Assembly: GCA_018268755.1 (NCBI GenBank) | Contig: JAFDVW010000011.1 | Location: 86,343-150,342, forward strand | Source of the DNA: Acidobacteriota bacterium | GTDB taxonomy: Bacteria; Acidobacteriota; Terriglobia; Terriglobales; Acidobacteriaceae | Reading direction: 5' to 3' | Length of the DNA: 64,000 bases | Shown: positions 53,886 through 61,440 of the stretch, piece by piece | How positions within the stretch are numbered: the stretch's first letter is position 1 | Layout: every line of letters starts with the position of its first letter | Notes under the pieces: model-generated | Databases searched by the model: none | Told to the model about the DNA's origin: nothing | Seen by the model: the letters and a program-made list of their open reading frames with translations, nothing else | Made by a program: the position numbers and the translations under genes

Positions 53886-56297
53886 TCAGTGAGCGGCTAC
53901 TTCCAATGTGCCGGTTAATACGATGTCGGCTGAAGATTTTCCAACCATGATGTCGAATGTTCCGGGAACTACTTTCCATTCCAGACGTTCATCAATCAGG
54001 CGGAAATCGTCTTCTCCCACGGAGAATGTAACGGTCTTTTTCTGGCCGGGCTCAAGCGTTACCCGTTCAAAGCCGCGCAGTTGTTTTAAGGGCAGGGAAA
54101 CAGGAGCATATTGTTCATGCAGGTAAAGCTGCACGGTTTCTGTGCCCGCCACTTTGCCGATATTTGCTACCTCCACGCGAACCTCGGCCCGTCCGTCCGT
54201 GAGAACCTTGGCGGGCGTGATCTGCAGATTGCTGTATTGAAACTGCGTGTAGCTGAGACCAAAGCCAAAGGGATAAAGAGGCGTTCCCGGCATGTCGACG
54301 TAGCCGCCATTTTTGCTCCAGCCTTTGCTGATCCAGTAGTCTTTGGCAGGCTTCTGATCGTAGTAAACCGGCAATTGTCCCACGTGGCGGGGGACCGAGA
54401 TGGCCAGCCGCCCGCTGGGATTGGCGTCGCCAAATAATATGTCGGCCACAGCGGCTGCTCCTTGCTCGCCCGGCAACCACGCTTCCACGATGGCCGGAAC
54501 ATGCTCCGCTTCCCAGCGAATGGAGAGCGGCCGCCCGTTCACCAGCACCAAAACTACCGGTGTTCCCGTTGCCTGGATCGCCCGTACCATATCTTCCTGT
54601 ACGCCGGTCAAGTCCAGGCTGGCCACATCATGCGATTCCCCATTGGTCGCTGAGAGTGGATGTTCGTGGTCATCCAAACTGGACTGTTCGCCCACCACGA
54701 CCACCGCAACCTGGGCATTCTTGGCGGCCTGGATGGCGGCAGCGAATCCGCTCTTGTCGCTATCATCGACGCCGCAACCTTTTGTATAGGTGAGCTTTGT
54801 CCCGGGGCCTACCTTGCTTTGAATGCCCTGGAAGATGGTATCAATGTGCTGGGGAATGACCTTGGCGGTATAGTCGCCCAGCAGGTTCACCACACTGGAA
54901 GCATTGGGGCCGATGACCGCAATGGATCTCAGGTCCTTGCTAAGCGGCAAAAGGTTCTTTTCGTTTTTCAGTAAAACGATGCCTTCGCTGGCAACTCTCC
55001 GCGCCAAAGCCTGATGTTCTTTGGTGTGCACAACTTGTTCGGCGTGGGCCACGTCGACATAAGGATGTTCAAACAGGCCGAGGCGAAACTTGGCTTCCAG
55101 CACCCGCCGGACCGCACGGTCGATCAGAGCCATGGGGACCTTGCCCTCTTTTACATTGTCGATCAAAGGCTGTAAGTATGCCGGCTCATAGGTAATGTTC
55201 AGGTCAACCCCTGCCCGCAAAGCCAGGGCCCCTGCTTCCTTCTGGGTAGGAACGATATGCTCATCGATCAAAGACTGAAACCCATATCCTTCGCTCACCA
55301 CAAAGCCCTTGAAGCCCAGCTCATCGCGCAGGATTTCCGTGTTCCACTTTTCGGAGCCATGCTCCGGCATGCCATTGATCACCGGATAGCCCGCCATGAC
55401 GCCCAAGGCACCTTCTTTGAATGCTGCGCTCCATGGGGGAAGGTAATTTTCCCGCAAGGTCCGCTCCGAAAGGTCGATCGGCCCACGCTCCATTCCGCTG
55501 GTCGGCTCGCTCTGGGTAGGGAAGTCCGTCATTAGAGAAATGGTCTTATCCGCCGCGCTGATGTCGGGGCCGGAGGCGCCGCGAACAATATGTTCCGCGA
55601 TTCGCGTGTACAAAAACGGGTCTTCGGTAAAAGCCTCTTCGTTGCGGCCCATGCGCGGGTCGCGATCAAGTTCCAGTACCAGTGTGGACAATACATGGAT
55701 CCCTATGGCCCGGGCCTCGCGCGCAGCCGTGGCGTAAACTTCCTGCACCAGGGCCATATCAAAAGTGCTGCCCATGGTGAGGCCTTCCGGGAAAATGGTG
55801 GCCCCGGGGAACATGGCGCCATGGGTGCCCTCTTCGTCCTGAAGAAGCGGGATCTTCAGCCGGGTTTGGGTGAGCGCAATCTTCTGCAGCTCATTAAAAT
55901 ACGCGGCCTGCTGGGCGATGCTGGGATTGGAAAGCGTATCGGCCAGGGTGAAAAAGCCGGCCCCCGGACCAATGCCGGGAGTTTGGGTCCCCGCCGCGAA
56001 GCGTTTGCAGCCTTGGATTTTGTCGGGGATGGTTTCCCCCAGCTCCTTGACATACACACAAGGCAGGTTGAGCTGGCCTACTTTTTCCTCCACCGTCATG
56101 CGGGAGAGCAAGTCATCCACCCGCCTGCTGATCGGCTGCTTGGGGTCGAGATAATCAGGAGTGGGGGTGGATTGAGCTACGCCGCGAGTAGCGCTCGAGA
56201 CTAGCAAGACAAGCAGGGCTGTGGCCAACCAGGACTTTCGGGCCTTAGACCTCGAGCCGGACCAAACCGGAAATTGAATGAATGAGGACGCCAACAT
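53886..56297 (-). CDS. Exported glycoside hydrolase family 3 beta-glycosidase with Glu at the nucleophile position
   Basis: About 803 residues from ATG 56297; GTG 56303 is two codons upstream. A signal peptide near residues 20-42 precedes the mature PDYLDPKQPISRRVDDLLSRMT. The N-terminal barrel has the GH3 features LPLLQDEEGTHGAMF and GFKGFVVSEGYGF. In GH3 enzymes the last motif normally reads V-x-S-D, with Asp as nucleophile; here it is V-V-S-E. The alpha/beta sandwich domain (IAVIGPNASSVVNLLGDY, about 400-600) and the fibronectin-III-like end (GFERVTLEPGQKKTVTFSV) are complete. It would release sugars from beta-linked oligosaccharides. A strong promoter and a 5' stem-loop lie upstream. The ROK regulator gene is divergent. 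Confidence 0.87.
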   Translation of the reverse strand: MLASSFIQFPVWSGSRSKARKSWLATALLVLLVSSATRGVAQSTPTPDYLDPKQPISRRVDDLLSRMTVEEKVGQLNLPCVYVKELGETIPDKIQGCKRFAAGTQTPGIGPGAGFFTLADTLSNPSIAQQAAYFNELQKIALTQTRLKIPLLQDEEGTHGAMFPGATIFPEGLTMGSTFDMALVQEVYATAAREARAIGIHVLSTLVLELDRDPRMGRNEEAFTEDPFLYTRIAEHIVRGASGPDISAADKTISLMTDFPTQSEPTSGMERGPIDLSERTLRENYLPPWSAAFKEGALGVMAGYPVINGMPEHGSEKWNTEILRDELGFKGFVVSEGYGFQSLIDEHIVPTQKEAGALALRAGVDLNITYEPAYLQPLIDNVKEGKVPMALIDRAVRRVLEAKFRLGLFEHPYVDVAHAEQVVHTKEHQALARRVASEGIVLLKNEKNLLPLSKDLRSIAVIGPNASSVVNLLGDYTAKVIPQHIDTIFQGIQSKVGPGTKLTYTKGCGVDDSDKSGFAAAIQAAKNAQVAVVVVGEQSSLDDHEHPLSATNGESHDVASLDLTGVQEDMVRAIQATGTPVVLVLVNGRPLSIRWEAEHVPAIVEAWLPGEQGAAAVADILFGDANPSGRLAISVPRHVGQLPVYYDQKPAKDYWISKGWSKNGGYVDMPGTPLYPFGFGLSYTQFQYSNLQITPAKVLTDGRAEVRVEVANIGKVAGTETVQLYLHEQYAPVSLPLKQLRGFERVTLEPGQKKTVTFSVGEDDFRLIDERLEWKVVPGTFDIMVGKSSADIVLTGTLEVAAH

Positions 56298-56478
56298 GTA
56301 CACCCCTTTCCCTGAGCCAAGTAAGGTTGTGGAAACAGCAAAATCGCAAGCTTGCTACTGCACGCGACGAATACCCAATCGGACGGGATGAAATCCGAAC
56401 CTGAATGTATGGGGGCTCTAAGCCCGCGGCTCACTAGAAACCCAAGGGTTTCGCAGAGGGATTTCCAAGGAAGGCCCC

Positions 56479-56514
56479 CTTTGTTGCGGCACTCTGAGGA
56501 TTGCCGCAACAAAG
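56479..56514 (-). other. Perfect 13-bp stem-loop at the predicted 5' end of the GH3 mRNA
   Basis: Perfect inverted repeat: CTTTGTTGCGGCA at 56479-56491 and its complement at 56502-56514, with a 10-nt loop. The predicted start of transcription, from the promoter at 56523-56551, falls at about 56516, so the structure would form the very 5' end of the transcript. It could stabilise the mRNA or serve as a DNA operator over the start point. There is no T run, so it is not a terminator. Confidence 0.65.
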
Positions 56515-56522
56515 CAAGCCAG

Positions 56523-56581
56523 TTTATATAACGCGGTTGAGACAGCGTCAACCTTAATTTTTTCTTAAAAGAAATATATAT
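56523..56581 (-). promoter_or_regulatory. Strong promoter and AT-rich dyad of the GH3 gene; 56298-56842 gap
   Basis: On the - strand, TTGACG (56551-56546), 17 nt, TATAAA (56528-56523). Upstream, at 56561-56581, TTTCTT-AAAA-GAAATATATAT (+ reading) forms a dyad; on the gene strand AAGAA ends 10 nt before the -35 box. It lies between GH3 and the divergent ROK gene and could serve both. A TATACT about 50 nt before the ROK start may be its -10 box, with no clear -35. No gene was seen in this 545-nt gap. Confidence 0.7.
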
Positions 56582-56842
56582 GAATGTAATTCCAAATATT
56601 GAAGAATGTTACTGTTTATCGGAAAATTATAGAAACACCCTGTTGTTCCCCGGCTGGGACTACGCGGGGTGCAAATGCCTGGCAGGTAGCTGAGATCGCT
56701 CAGCGAGGCTCCGGGCAAATGCAGCGAGCCTGCATAGTTGTGCAATCAGCCAAGAGCGGCCGAGTTCTGGGCCCCTAAATAAAGGTTTCAGTTATACTGT
56801 CGCGCTGCTGAATTCCAAAAATGAAAAGAAACAAACGACTGA

Positions 56843-58018
56843 ATGAATAAAGAAGACCTGCTGGGAGTTCTCCAGGCCATTTATGAGCAGAGCCAGGCTT
56901 CGCGCACCGGACTGGCGGAGAAGACTGGTTTTGCCCCGAGCTACATCAGTGCGCTGGTGGCCGATCTACGCCGGCGTGGTTTGGTGGAGGAAGGGGGCCG
57001 TTCGCCTTCCCGGGCCGGGCGCCGCCGTGTGCTGCTGCACGTTGCTCCCGACCTCGCCCATCTGGTAGGCATTCGCATTGGCCGCGCCAATATGCGGATC
57101 GTAGTTACCGATTTTCTGGGCAAAGTCCTGAGCCTGAAGAAAATCCCTACCAATATTACGATGGGCGAGCAGCACGTCTTCAACCTGATCGAGCAGGAGA
57201 TTGGCGCTGCCATCAAGAGTGACAGTCTGATTAAAGGCATCGGGATCGCGATGTCGGGGGTGATCGACCGTAATTCCGGAACTTTGCTGTTCTGGCCGAA
57301 GGTGCCTGGGTGGATTGATGTTCCGCTCAAGCGGCGCATTCAGAACAAGTTTGGTCTTCCCGTGGTGCTGGAGGACACGGTCCGCACCATGGCGCTTGCG
57401 GAGGAAAAGTTCGGCGATGCCAAAGGGCGCAACAACTTTGTCTATGTGGTGGTTTCCATGGGAATTGGCGCCGCCATCTACATCAACAACCGCTTGTATC
57501 TGGGGGCGGACGATCTGGCGGGCGAGCTGGGCCACACTACCATCGATGAACGTGGGGAGTTGTGCTCGTGTGGCAATCGGGGCTGCCTGGAGGTCTACGC
57601 GTCCGGCTGGGCCATTATTAACCGGATCAAAATGGGGCTGCAGCAAGGTGTGCACTCCAGTCTTTCCCAGCTCACGGAGAACAATCCCGACCGCATTTCC
57701 ATCGAAGCCATTGTGAATGCGGCCAAAGTGGGAGACCAATTTGCTCATACCGTGCTTTGGGAAGCCGGCGTTCATCTGGGGACGGGAATTGCCACGATTG
57801 TGAATCTGCTGAACCCTGAAGCCATCGTGCTGGGCGGAGAGGTTCCCCGCGTGGCCAAGAACTTTCTGCTGAAGCCGCTCTTCCATTCGTTTCGCGGGCG
57901 TACTTTCCATCGTTCGGTGTCGAACCTTAAGGTCTTGGTTTCGCGTCTGGGCGGGGAAGCAGGAGCGACCGGTGCGGCCATTGTCATGGCGGAAAAACTT
58001 CTCCCCGAATTTCTCTGA
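56843..58018 (+). CDS. ROK-family transcriptional regulator
   Basis: 391 residues. Residues about 5-55 form a winged HTH (DLLGVLQAIYEQSQASRTGLAEKTGFAPSYISALVADL as the helical core). The rest is the ROK sugar-kinase-like domain, with ELGHTTIDE and the zinc-binding CSCGNRGCLEVYASG (C-x-C-G-x-x-G-C-x-E). NagC, Mlc and XylR of this family bind AT-rich interrupted palindromes and release DNA on sugar binding. It is divergent from GH3 and is the only ROK or other dedicated sugar regulator in this region, so it is the best candidate binder of the TTTCTT..AAGAAA dyads. No clear Shine-Dalgarno precedes ATG 56843. Confidence 0.9.
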   Translation: MNKEDLLGVLQAIYEQSQASRTGLAEKTGFAPSYISALVADLRRRGLVEEGGRSPSRAGRRRVLLHVAPDLAHLVGIRIGRANMRIVVTDFLGKVLSLKKIPTNITMGEQHVFNLIEQEIGAAIKSDSLIKGIGIAMSGVIDRNSGTLLFWPKVPGWIDVPLKRRIQNKFGLPVVLEDTVRTMALAEEKFGDAKGRNNFVYVVVSMGIGAAIYINNRLYLGADDLAGELGHTTIDERGELCSCGNRGCLEVYASGWAIINRIKMGLQQGVHSSLSQLTENNPDRISIEAIVNAAKVGDQFAHTVLWEAGVHLGTGIATIVNLLNPEAIVLGGEVPRVAKNFLLKPLFHSFRGRTFHRSVSNLKVLVSRLGGEAGATGAAIVMAEKLLPEFL

Positions 58019-58070
58019 ACCTCGCTCTACAACCACCATGGTTTCCTCGTCCATCTTTAGTTGTATGGCG

Positions 58071-58841
58071 CTATATCCGTTGCACGGTCATACCGCCATC
58101 GACCATGAAGACGGATCCTGAAGAGTAAGGGAAATCTCCCCGGGCCAGGGCGGCTACCGCCCGGCCCACATCCTCAGGCGTTCCCCAACGCGGCTGTACT
58201 GTGATTCCTGTCGCGATCAGCTGATCGTATTTCGCGGCTACGCCGGAGGTCATATCGGTTTGGATGATTCCAGGCCGGACTTCATACACAGGTATGCCAA
58301 ATTCTCCCAGCCGCGCCGCCCACAGCTTGGTCGCCATGGCCACCCCGGCCTTGGAAATACAATATTCGCCGCGATTCACGCTGGCGATTTCGGCGGAGAC
58401 GGAAGAAATATTCACGATGCATCCCCGGAAATCCGGGGCCGCCTGTTTTTGTTCGATCATCCAGCGCGCAACGCTTTGCGTCAGAAAATAGGGGCCACGC
58501 AGGTTAGTGTTCCACACTTCGTCAAAGCTCTCTTCCGTGGCCTCGAGAATATCGGAGCGCGTTCTGGGCCCGATGCCGGCATTATTAATGAGCAGATCGA
58601 TCCTTCCGCATTGCTTCCTTACGGCTTGCAGAAGCTGGTGACGTGCCGAGCGGTCGGCGATATTGGCCTGCACATAAAACACCTGGCTGCCCGGCTTGCC
58701 CAGGGACGCAATCGTCTCCTCCACCATGGCCGCGGCGCGGGTCCCACACAGCACCAGGTCGCAGCCCAACTCCGCCAGGGCCTGGGCGATACCCAGCCCG
58801 ATTCCCCGCGTGCCGCCGGTGATGAGGGCCACTTGTTTCAT
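58071..58841 (-). CDS. Short-chain dehydrogenase/reductase (SDR, 3-ketoacyl reductase-like)
   Basis: 256 residues from ATG 58841, overlapping the GH88 stop by 4 nt (ATGA). Motifs: cofactor-binding TGGTRGIGLG, NNAG after a hydrophobic strand, catalytic Ser in NISSVSAEI and YCISKAG (Y-x-x-x-K). It is a cytosolic NAD(P)-dependent alcohol or keto-sugar oxidoreductase. Coupling to the unsaturated glucuronyl hydrolase suggests reduction of the keto-deoxy sugar acid formed from pectin-type or glycosaminoglycan-type oligosaccharides (inference). Confidence 0.9.
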   Translation of the reverse strand: MKQVALITGGTRGIGLGIAQALAELGCDLVLCGTRAAAMVEETIASLGKPGSQVFYVQANIADRSARHQLLQAVRKQCGRIDLLINNAGIGPRTRSDILEATEESFDEVWNTNLRGPYFLTQSVARWMIEQKQAAPDFRGCIVNISSVSAEIASVNRGEYCISKAGVAMATKLWAARLGEFGIPVYEVRPGIIQTDMTSGVAAKYDQLIATGITVQPRWGTPEDVGRAVAALARGDFPYSSGSVFMVDGGMTVQRI

Positions 58842-60196
58842 GCCGCCAAGACCTGTCCTTTGCCGCTTCCCCAGAAGGTAAGATAAGGTTCCTTCTTGAG
58901 GATGCGCTGCAGATACAGCGCCGCTTCCCGGGCATGATAGTCCCCCCACATGCTGGACTCCCCGCACGGAATCTTCTGTTTCGGCGGAACGTAATCCCAT
59001 CCGTTGGGACGGTGATATACCGAATGAAGGATGAGTCCCTGGTGCTTGCGGTCCGTACTCAGATACGGTTCTTGAAGGAGCGTATGGAGGACGCTCAGGC
59101 CGGCCTGGAAATAGCGGGTTCCCTTGGCGCCCAGATAGCGTCCCAGTCGCAACAATCCTTGTGCGGCGATGGCTGCAGCCGAACTGTCCACCGGCTCGAA
59201 AGCATTGAAGGGGTCTGCGGCTTTGCCCTGCCAGTCGCCCAGACGGTGCAACTGCGGCGCCCCCGTGTCCCAGTAGGGAATGCCGTCGGCGGCACTGGCC
59301 TGCTCAATATAAAAGTCACAAGTCGCCTGGGCTGCTTTCAGCAATTGCGGTTGCACGCTCCTGTCGCGGATCGCATGTAAAAACTCCAACAGCTCGCTGA
59401 AGCCGCACATGGCCCAGGCCAGGCCGCGTGTCCAGGTGCTGAAGGGGGAATATCCCTGCTGCGAGTTGGGGCATCGGTAATTGCCGTCCGCCACGTTGAA
59501 GATGGACTCATGCGCGACCCGTCCGCGCACATCGTAGGCGTCCCGTCCCTGCCCGTAATACACGGAATAGGTGGCGGTGGCGACCGCGTGCTGACGAAGG
59601 CGTTCTATCAGGGAAATCCGGTCGTCGCCTTCGCCCATCATGACGTGGCCAAGATAGTGGGCCAGCGCCAGCGAGCGCAGAGTGCGGATGGTGTCCACAA
59701 ACAGGGAATGTGGCCCGTTGAACGAGTAGAGATATCCTCCACTTTTAGTCGGGGTCCAGCGCCGGGCCTGTACCGATCCGCTCAGCTTCAGGGCCAGCTC
59801 GTAAAAATTGCGTTCCCAGGCATTTTCGGTGATGCGGCCCTCTCCCATCAGCCGCCACAGGTTGCCATACGTGCTGACGTTATTGAAGCCGTGGTCATGT
59901 ACGCCGAAGTGGCTGACGTGGGGGGCCATGCGCTGCACGGTTGCGTTGCGGCCCAATTGCAGGAACTTTTCCTCGCCGGTGGCGTCAAATTGCAGAACAT
60001 AAGAACCGTATTGAAAGCCCTGCGTCCACTCGGTCCACCCCCGGCTGGTGTATCGCCCCTTTACCGTGAAGACCGGCGAACCTTTCCCTGGGTCATAGGT
60101 CTTCTCCAGGTGTTTGATCTTTTCGGCTGAGACAGACCAGAAACGCTGCAGAGCAGAGGCGAGGTCCGCGGGCTTGAGGTGGAGATCAATCTTCAT
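58838..60196 (-). CDS. Glycoside hydrolase family 88 (unsaturated glucuronyl hydrolase-like)
   Basis: 452 residues with no signal peptide. GH88 motifs: VSHFGVHDHGFNNVSTYG near residue 100, FSTWTRGLAWAMCGF in the (alpha/alpha)6 barrel, FEPVDSSAAAIAAQGLLRL and WGDYHAREAALYLQ near the end. The enzyme hydrates and removes the 4,5-unsaturated uronic acid that polysaccharide lyases leave at oligosaccharide ends. No clear ribosome site precedes ATG 60196; the mRNA may be short-leadered or leaderless. It is translationally coupled to the downstream SDR. A palindrome lies 20 nt upstream. Confidence 0.88.
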   Translation of the reverse strand: MKIDLHLKPADLASALQRFWSVSAEKIKHLEKTYDPGKGSPVFTVKGRYTSRGWTEWTQGFQYGSYVLQFDATGEEKFLQLGRNATVQRMAPHVSHFGVHDHGFNNVSTYGNLWRLMGEGRITENAWERNFYELALKLSGSVQARRWTPTKSGGYLYSFNGPHSLFVDTIRTLRSLALAHYLGHVMMGEGDDRISLIERLRQHAVATATYSVYYGQGRDAYDVRGRVAHESIFNVADGNYRCPNSQQGYSPFSTWTRGLAWAMCGFSELLEFLHAIRDRSVQPQLLKAAQATCDFYIEQASAADGIPYWDTGAPQLHRLGDWQGKAADPFNAFEPVDSSAAAIAAQGLLRLGRYLGAKGTRYFQAGLSVLHTLLQEPYLSTDRKHQGLILHSVYHRPNGWDYVPPKQKIPCGESSMWGDYHAREAALYLQRILKKEPYLTFWGSGKGQVLAA

Positions 60197-60215
60197 TTGG
60201 TTCGGTTGTATTCAT

Positions 60216-60229
60216 TAGAATGCATTCTA
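60216..60229. promoter_or_regulatory. 14-bp palindrome upstream of GH88
   Basis: TAGAATGCATTCTA is a perfect palindrome 20 nt before the GH88 start and 222 nt before the divergent 60451 gene. Its core AGAAT-NN-RTTCT recurs at 28881-28892. Placed so close to the GH88 start, a bound repressor would cover the promoter or the leader. The rest of the 254-nt gap holds no evident gene. Confidence 0.5.
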
Positions 60230-60450
60230 TTTCAGTCATAAGCAATATCATAGCCGGTCGCGGGATGCAATGCGGCAAAAGCGGTCCGGCGGCGTGTTCT
60301 ACCTGTCGCAACGATGAAATACTTTTTGGACTGGGCTTGCGCCTCCGGAGTAAAGTAAGCATACGAAAATCCGCAGATGTGGGCGTCCGGCCGGATTCTC
60401 CCCTTCCGGCCGACGACGAAACGATGATGATTTGGACTAAGGAGACCGCT

Positions 60451-61410
60451 ATGCCAGCCCCGCTTTCCCGCAGAACGTTTCTCGCCACCATGGGGACGGT
60501 CGCCGCCGCCACCTTGGCTCCCCTGGCGGACGCATCGCCGTTCCGCTCCGCGGCCAGCAACCAGAGATTGCCCCTGGGATTTTCTACGCTGGGTTGTCCG
60601 GACTGGAGCTGGACCAAGCTCCTCGATTTCGCCCAGCAACATGGCTTTCTCGGAGTGGAGTTGCGGGGGATCCAAGGCAATATGGATTTGCCCAGCTGTC
60701 CAGAGCTGGGCCCGGATCGCATCGCGCGCTCCATGAAAGATGTTGCGGACCGCGGTTTGCGTCTCTCCTCCGTAGACAGCGGATCGCTGATGCACGAGAC
60801 AGACCCTGAGAAGCGCAAGGCGCAACTGGCCGATGCGCGCCGGTTCATCGATCTGGCCTCCCGGCTGCAGGTGCCTTATGTCCGCGTATTTGGAAACCAA
60901 ATCGTTGGCACACCGGAGGATGCTGTCACGCATGTGGCAAGCGCCCTTCGCGAATTGGGAGACTACGCCGGGAGTAAGAAAGTGACGGTGTTGCTGGAGA
61001 GCCATGGCGACTTCATCCGTTCGCCCATGTTGCGGGAAATTTTGGAGAAGGCTGACTCTCCCGCGGTGGCTTTGCTGTGGGATGCGCACCATACCTTCGT
61101 AGCCGGTGGTGAAGAACCGGAGTTTACGGTGCAACATCTGGGAAAATACATTCGCCACACGCATCTGAAAGACTCGGTTGGCAAAGGTGACCAGGTGCAC
61201 TACGTCCTGACCGGTACTGGCGATGTGCCGGTCAAGCGTCAGGTGCAATGCCTCGTGGACATCGGATACAAGGGATATTTTTCCTATGAGTGGGAAAAGG
61301 CGTGGCATCCGGAGCTGCAGGACCCAGCGGTTGCCTTCCCCCAATATGCCAATGTGATGACCGGCTATCTGAGAGAGGCCTATGCAAGCAAGGGCCGGCA
61401 TGCTCGCTGA
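60451..61410 (+). CDS. Tat-exported sugar phosphate isomerase/epimerase-like protein
   Basis: 319 residues from ATG 60451, set by AAGGAG (60439-60444) 6 nt ahead; longer frames reach back to 60220. Twin-arginine leader (LSRRTFLATMGTVAAATLAPL). The xylose-isomerase-like barrel has HGFLGVELRGIQGN, TVLLESHGDF (Glu), LLWDAHHTF (Asp, His), HTHLKDS and FSYEWEKAWH (Glu), a complete metal-ligand set. It is the second exported member of this family in the window and is not closely similar to the 48185 product. The tandem-domain esterase gene follows after 30 nt, probably in the same operon. Confidence 0.82.
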   Translation: MPAPLSRRTFLATMGTVAAATLAPLADASPFRSAASNQRLPLGFSTLGCPDWSWTKLLDFAQQHGFLGVELRGIQGNMDLPSCPELGPDRIARSMKDVADRGLRLSSVDSGSLMHETDPEKRKAQLADARRFIDLASRLQVPYVRVFGNQIVGTPEDAVTHVASALRELGDYAGSKKVTVLLESHGDFIRSPMLREILEKADSPAVALLWDAHHTFVAGGEEPEFTVQHLGKYIRHTHLKDSVGKGDQVHYVLTGTGDVPVKRQVQCLVDIGYKGYFSYEWEKAWHPELQDPAVAFPQYANVMTGYLREAYASKGRHAR

Positions 61411-61440
61411 CCGCCAGCCGGGCCTTACGAAAAGCCACGC

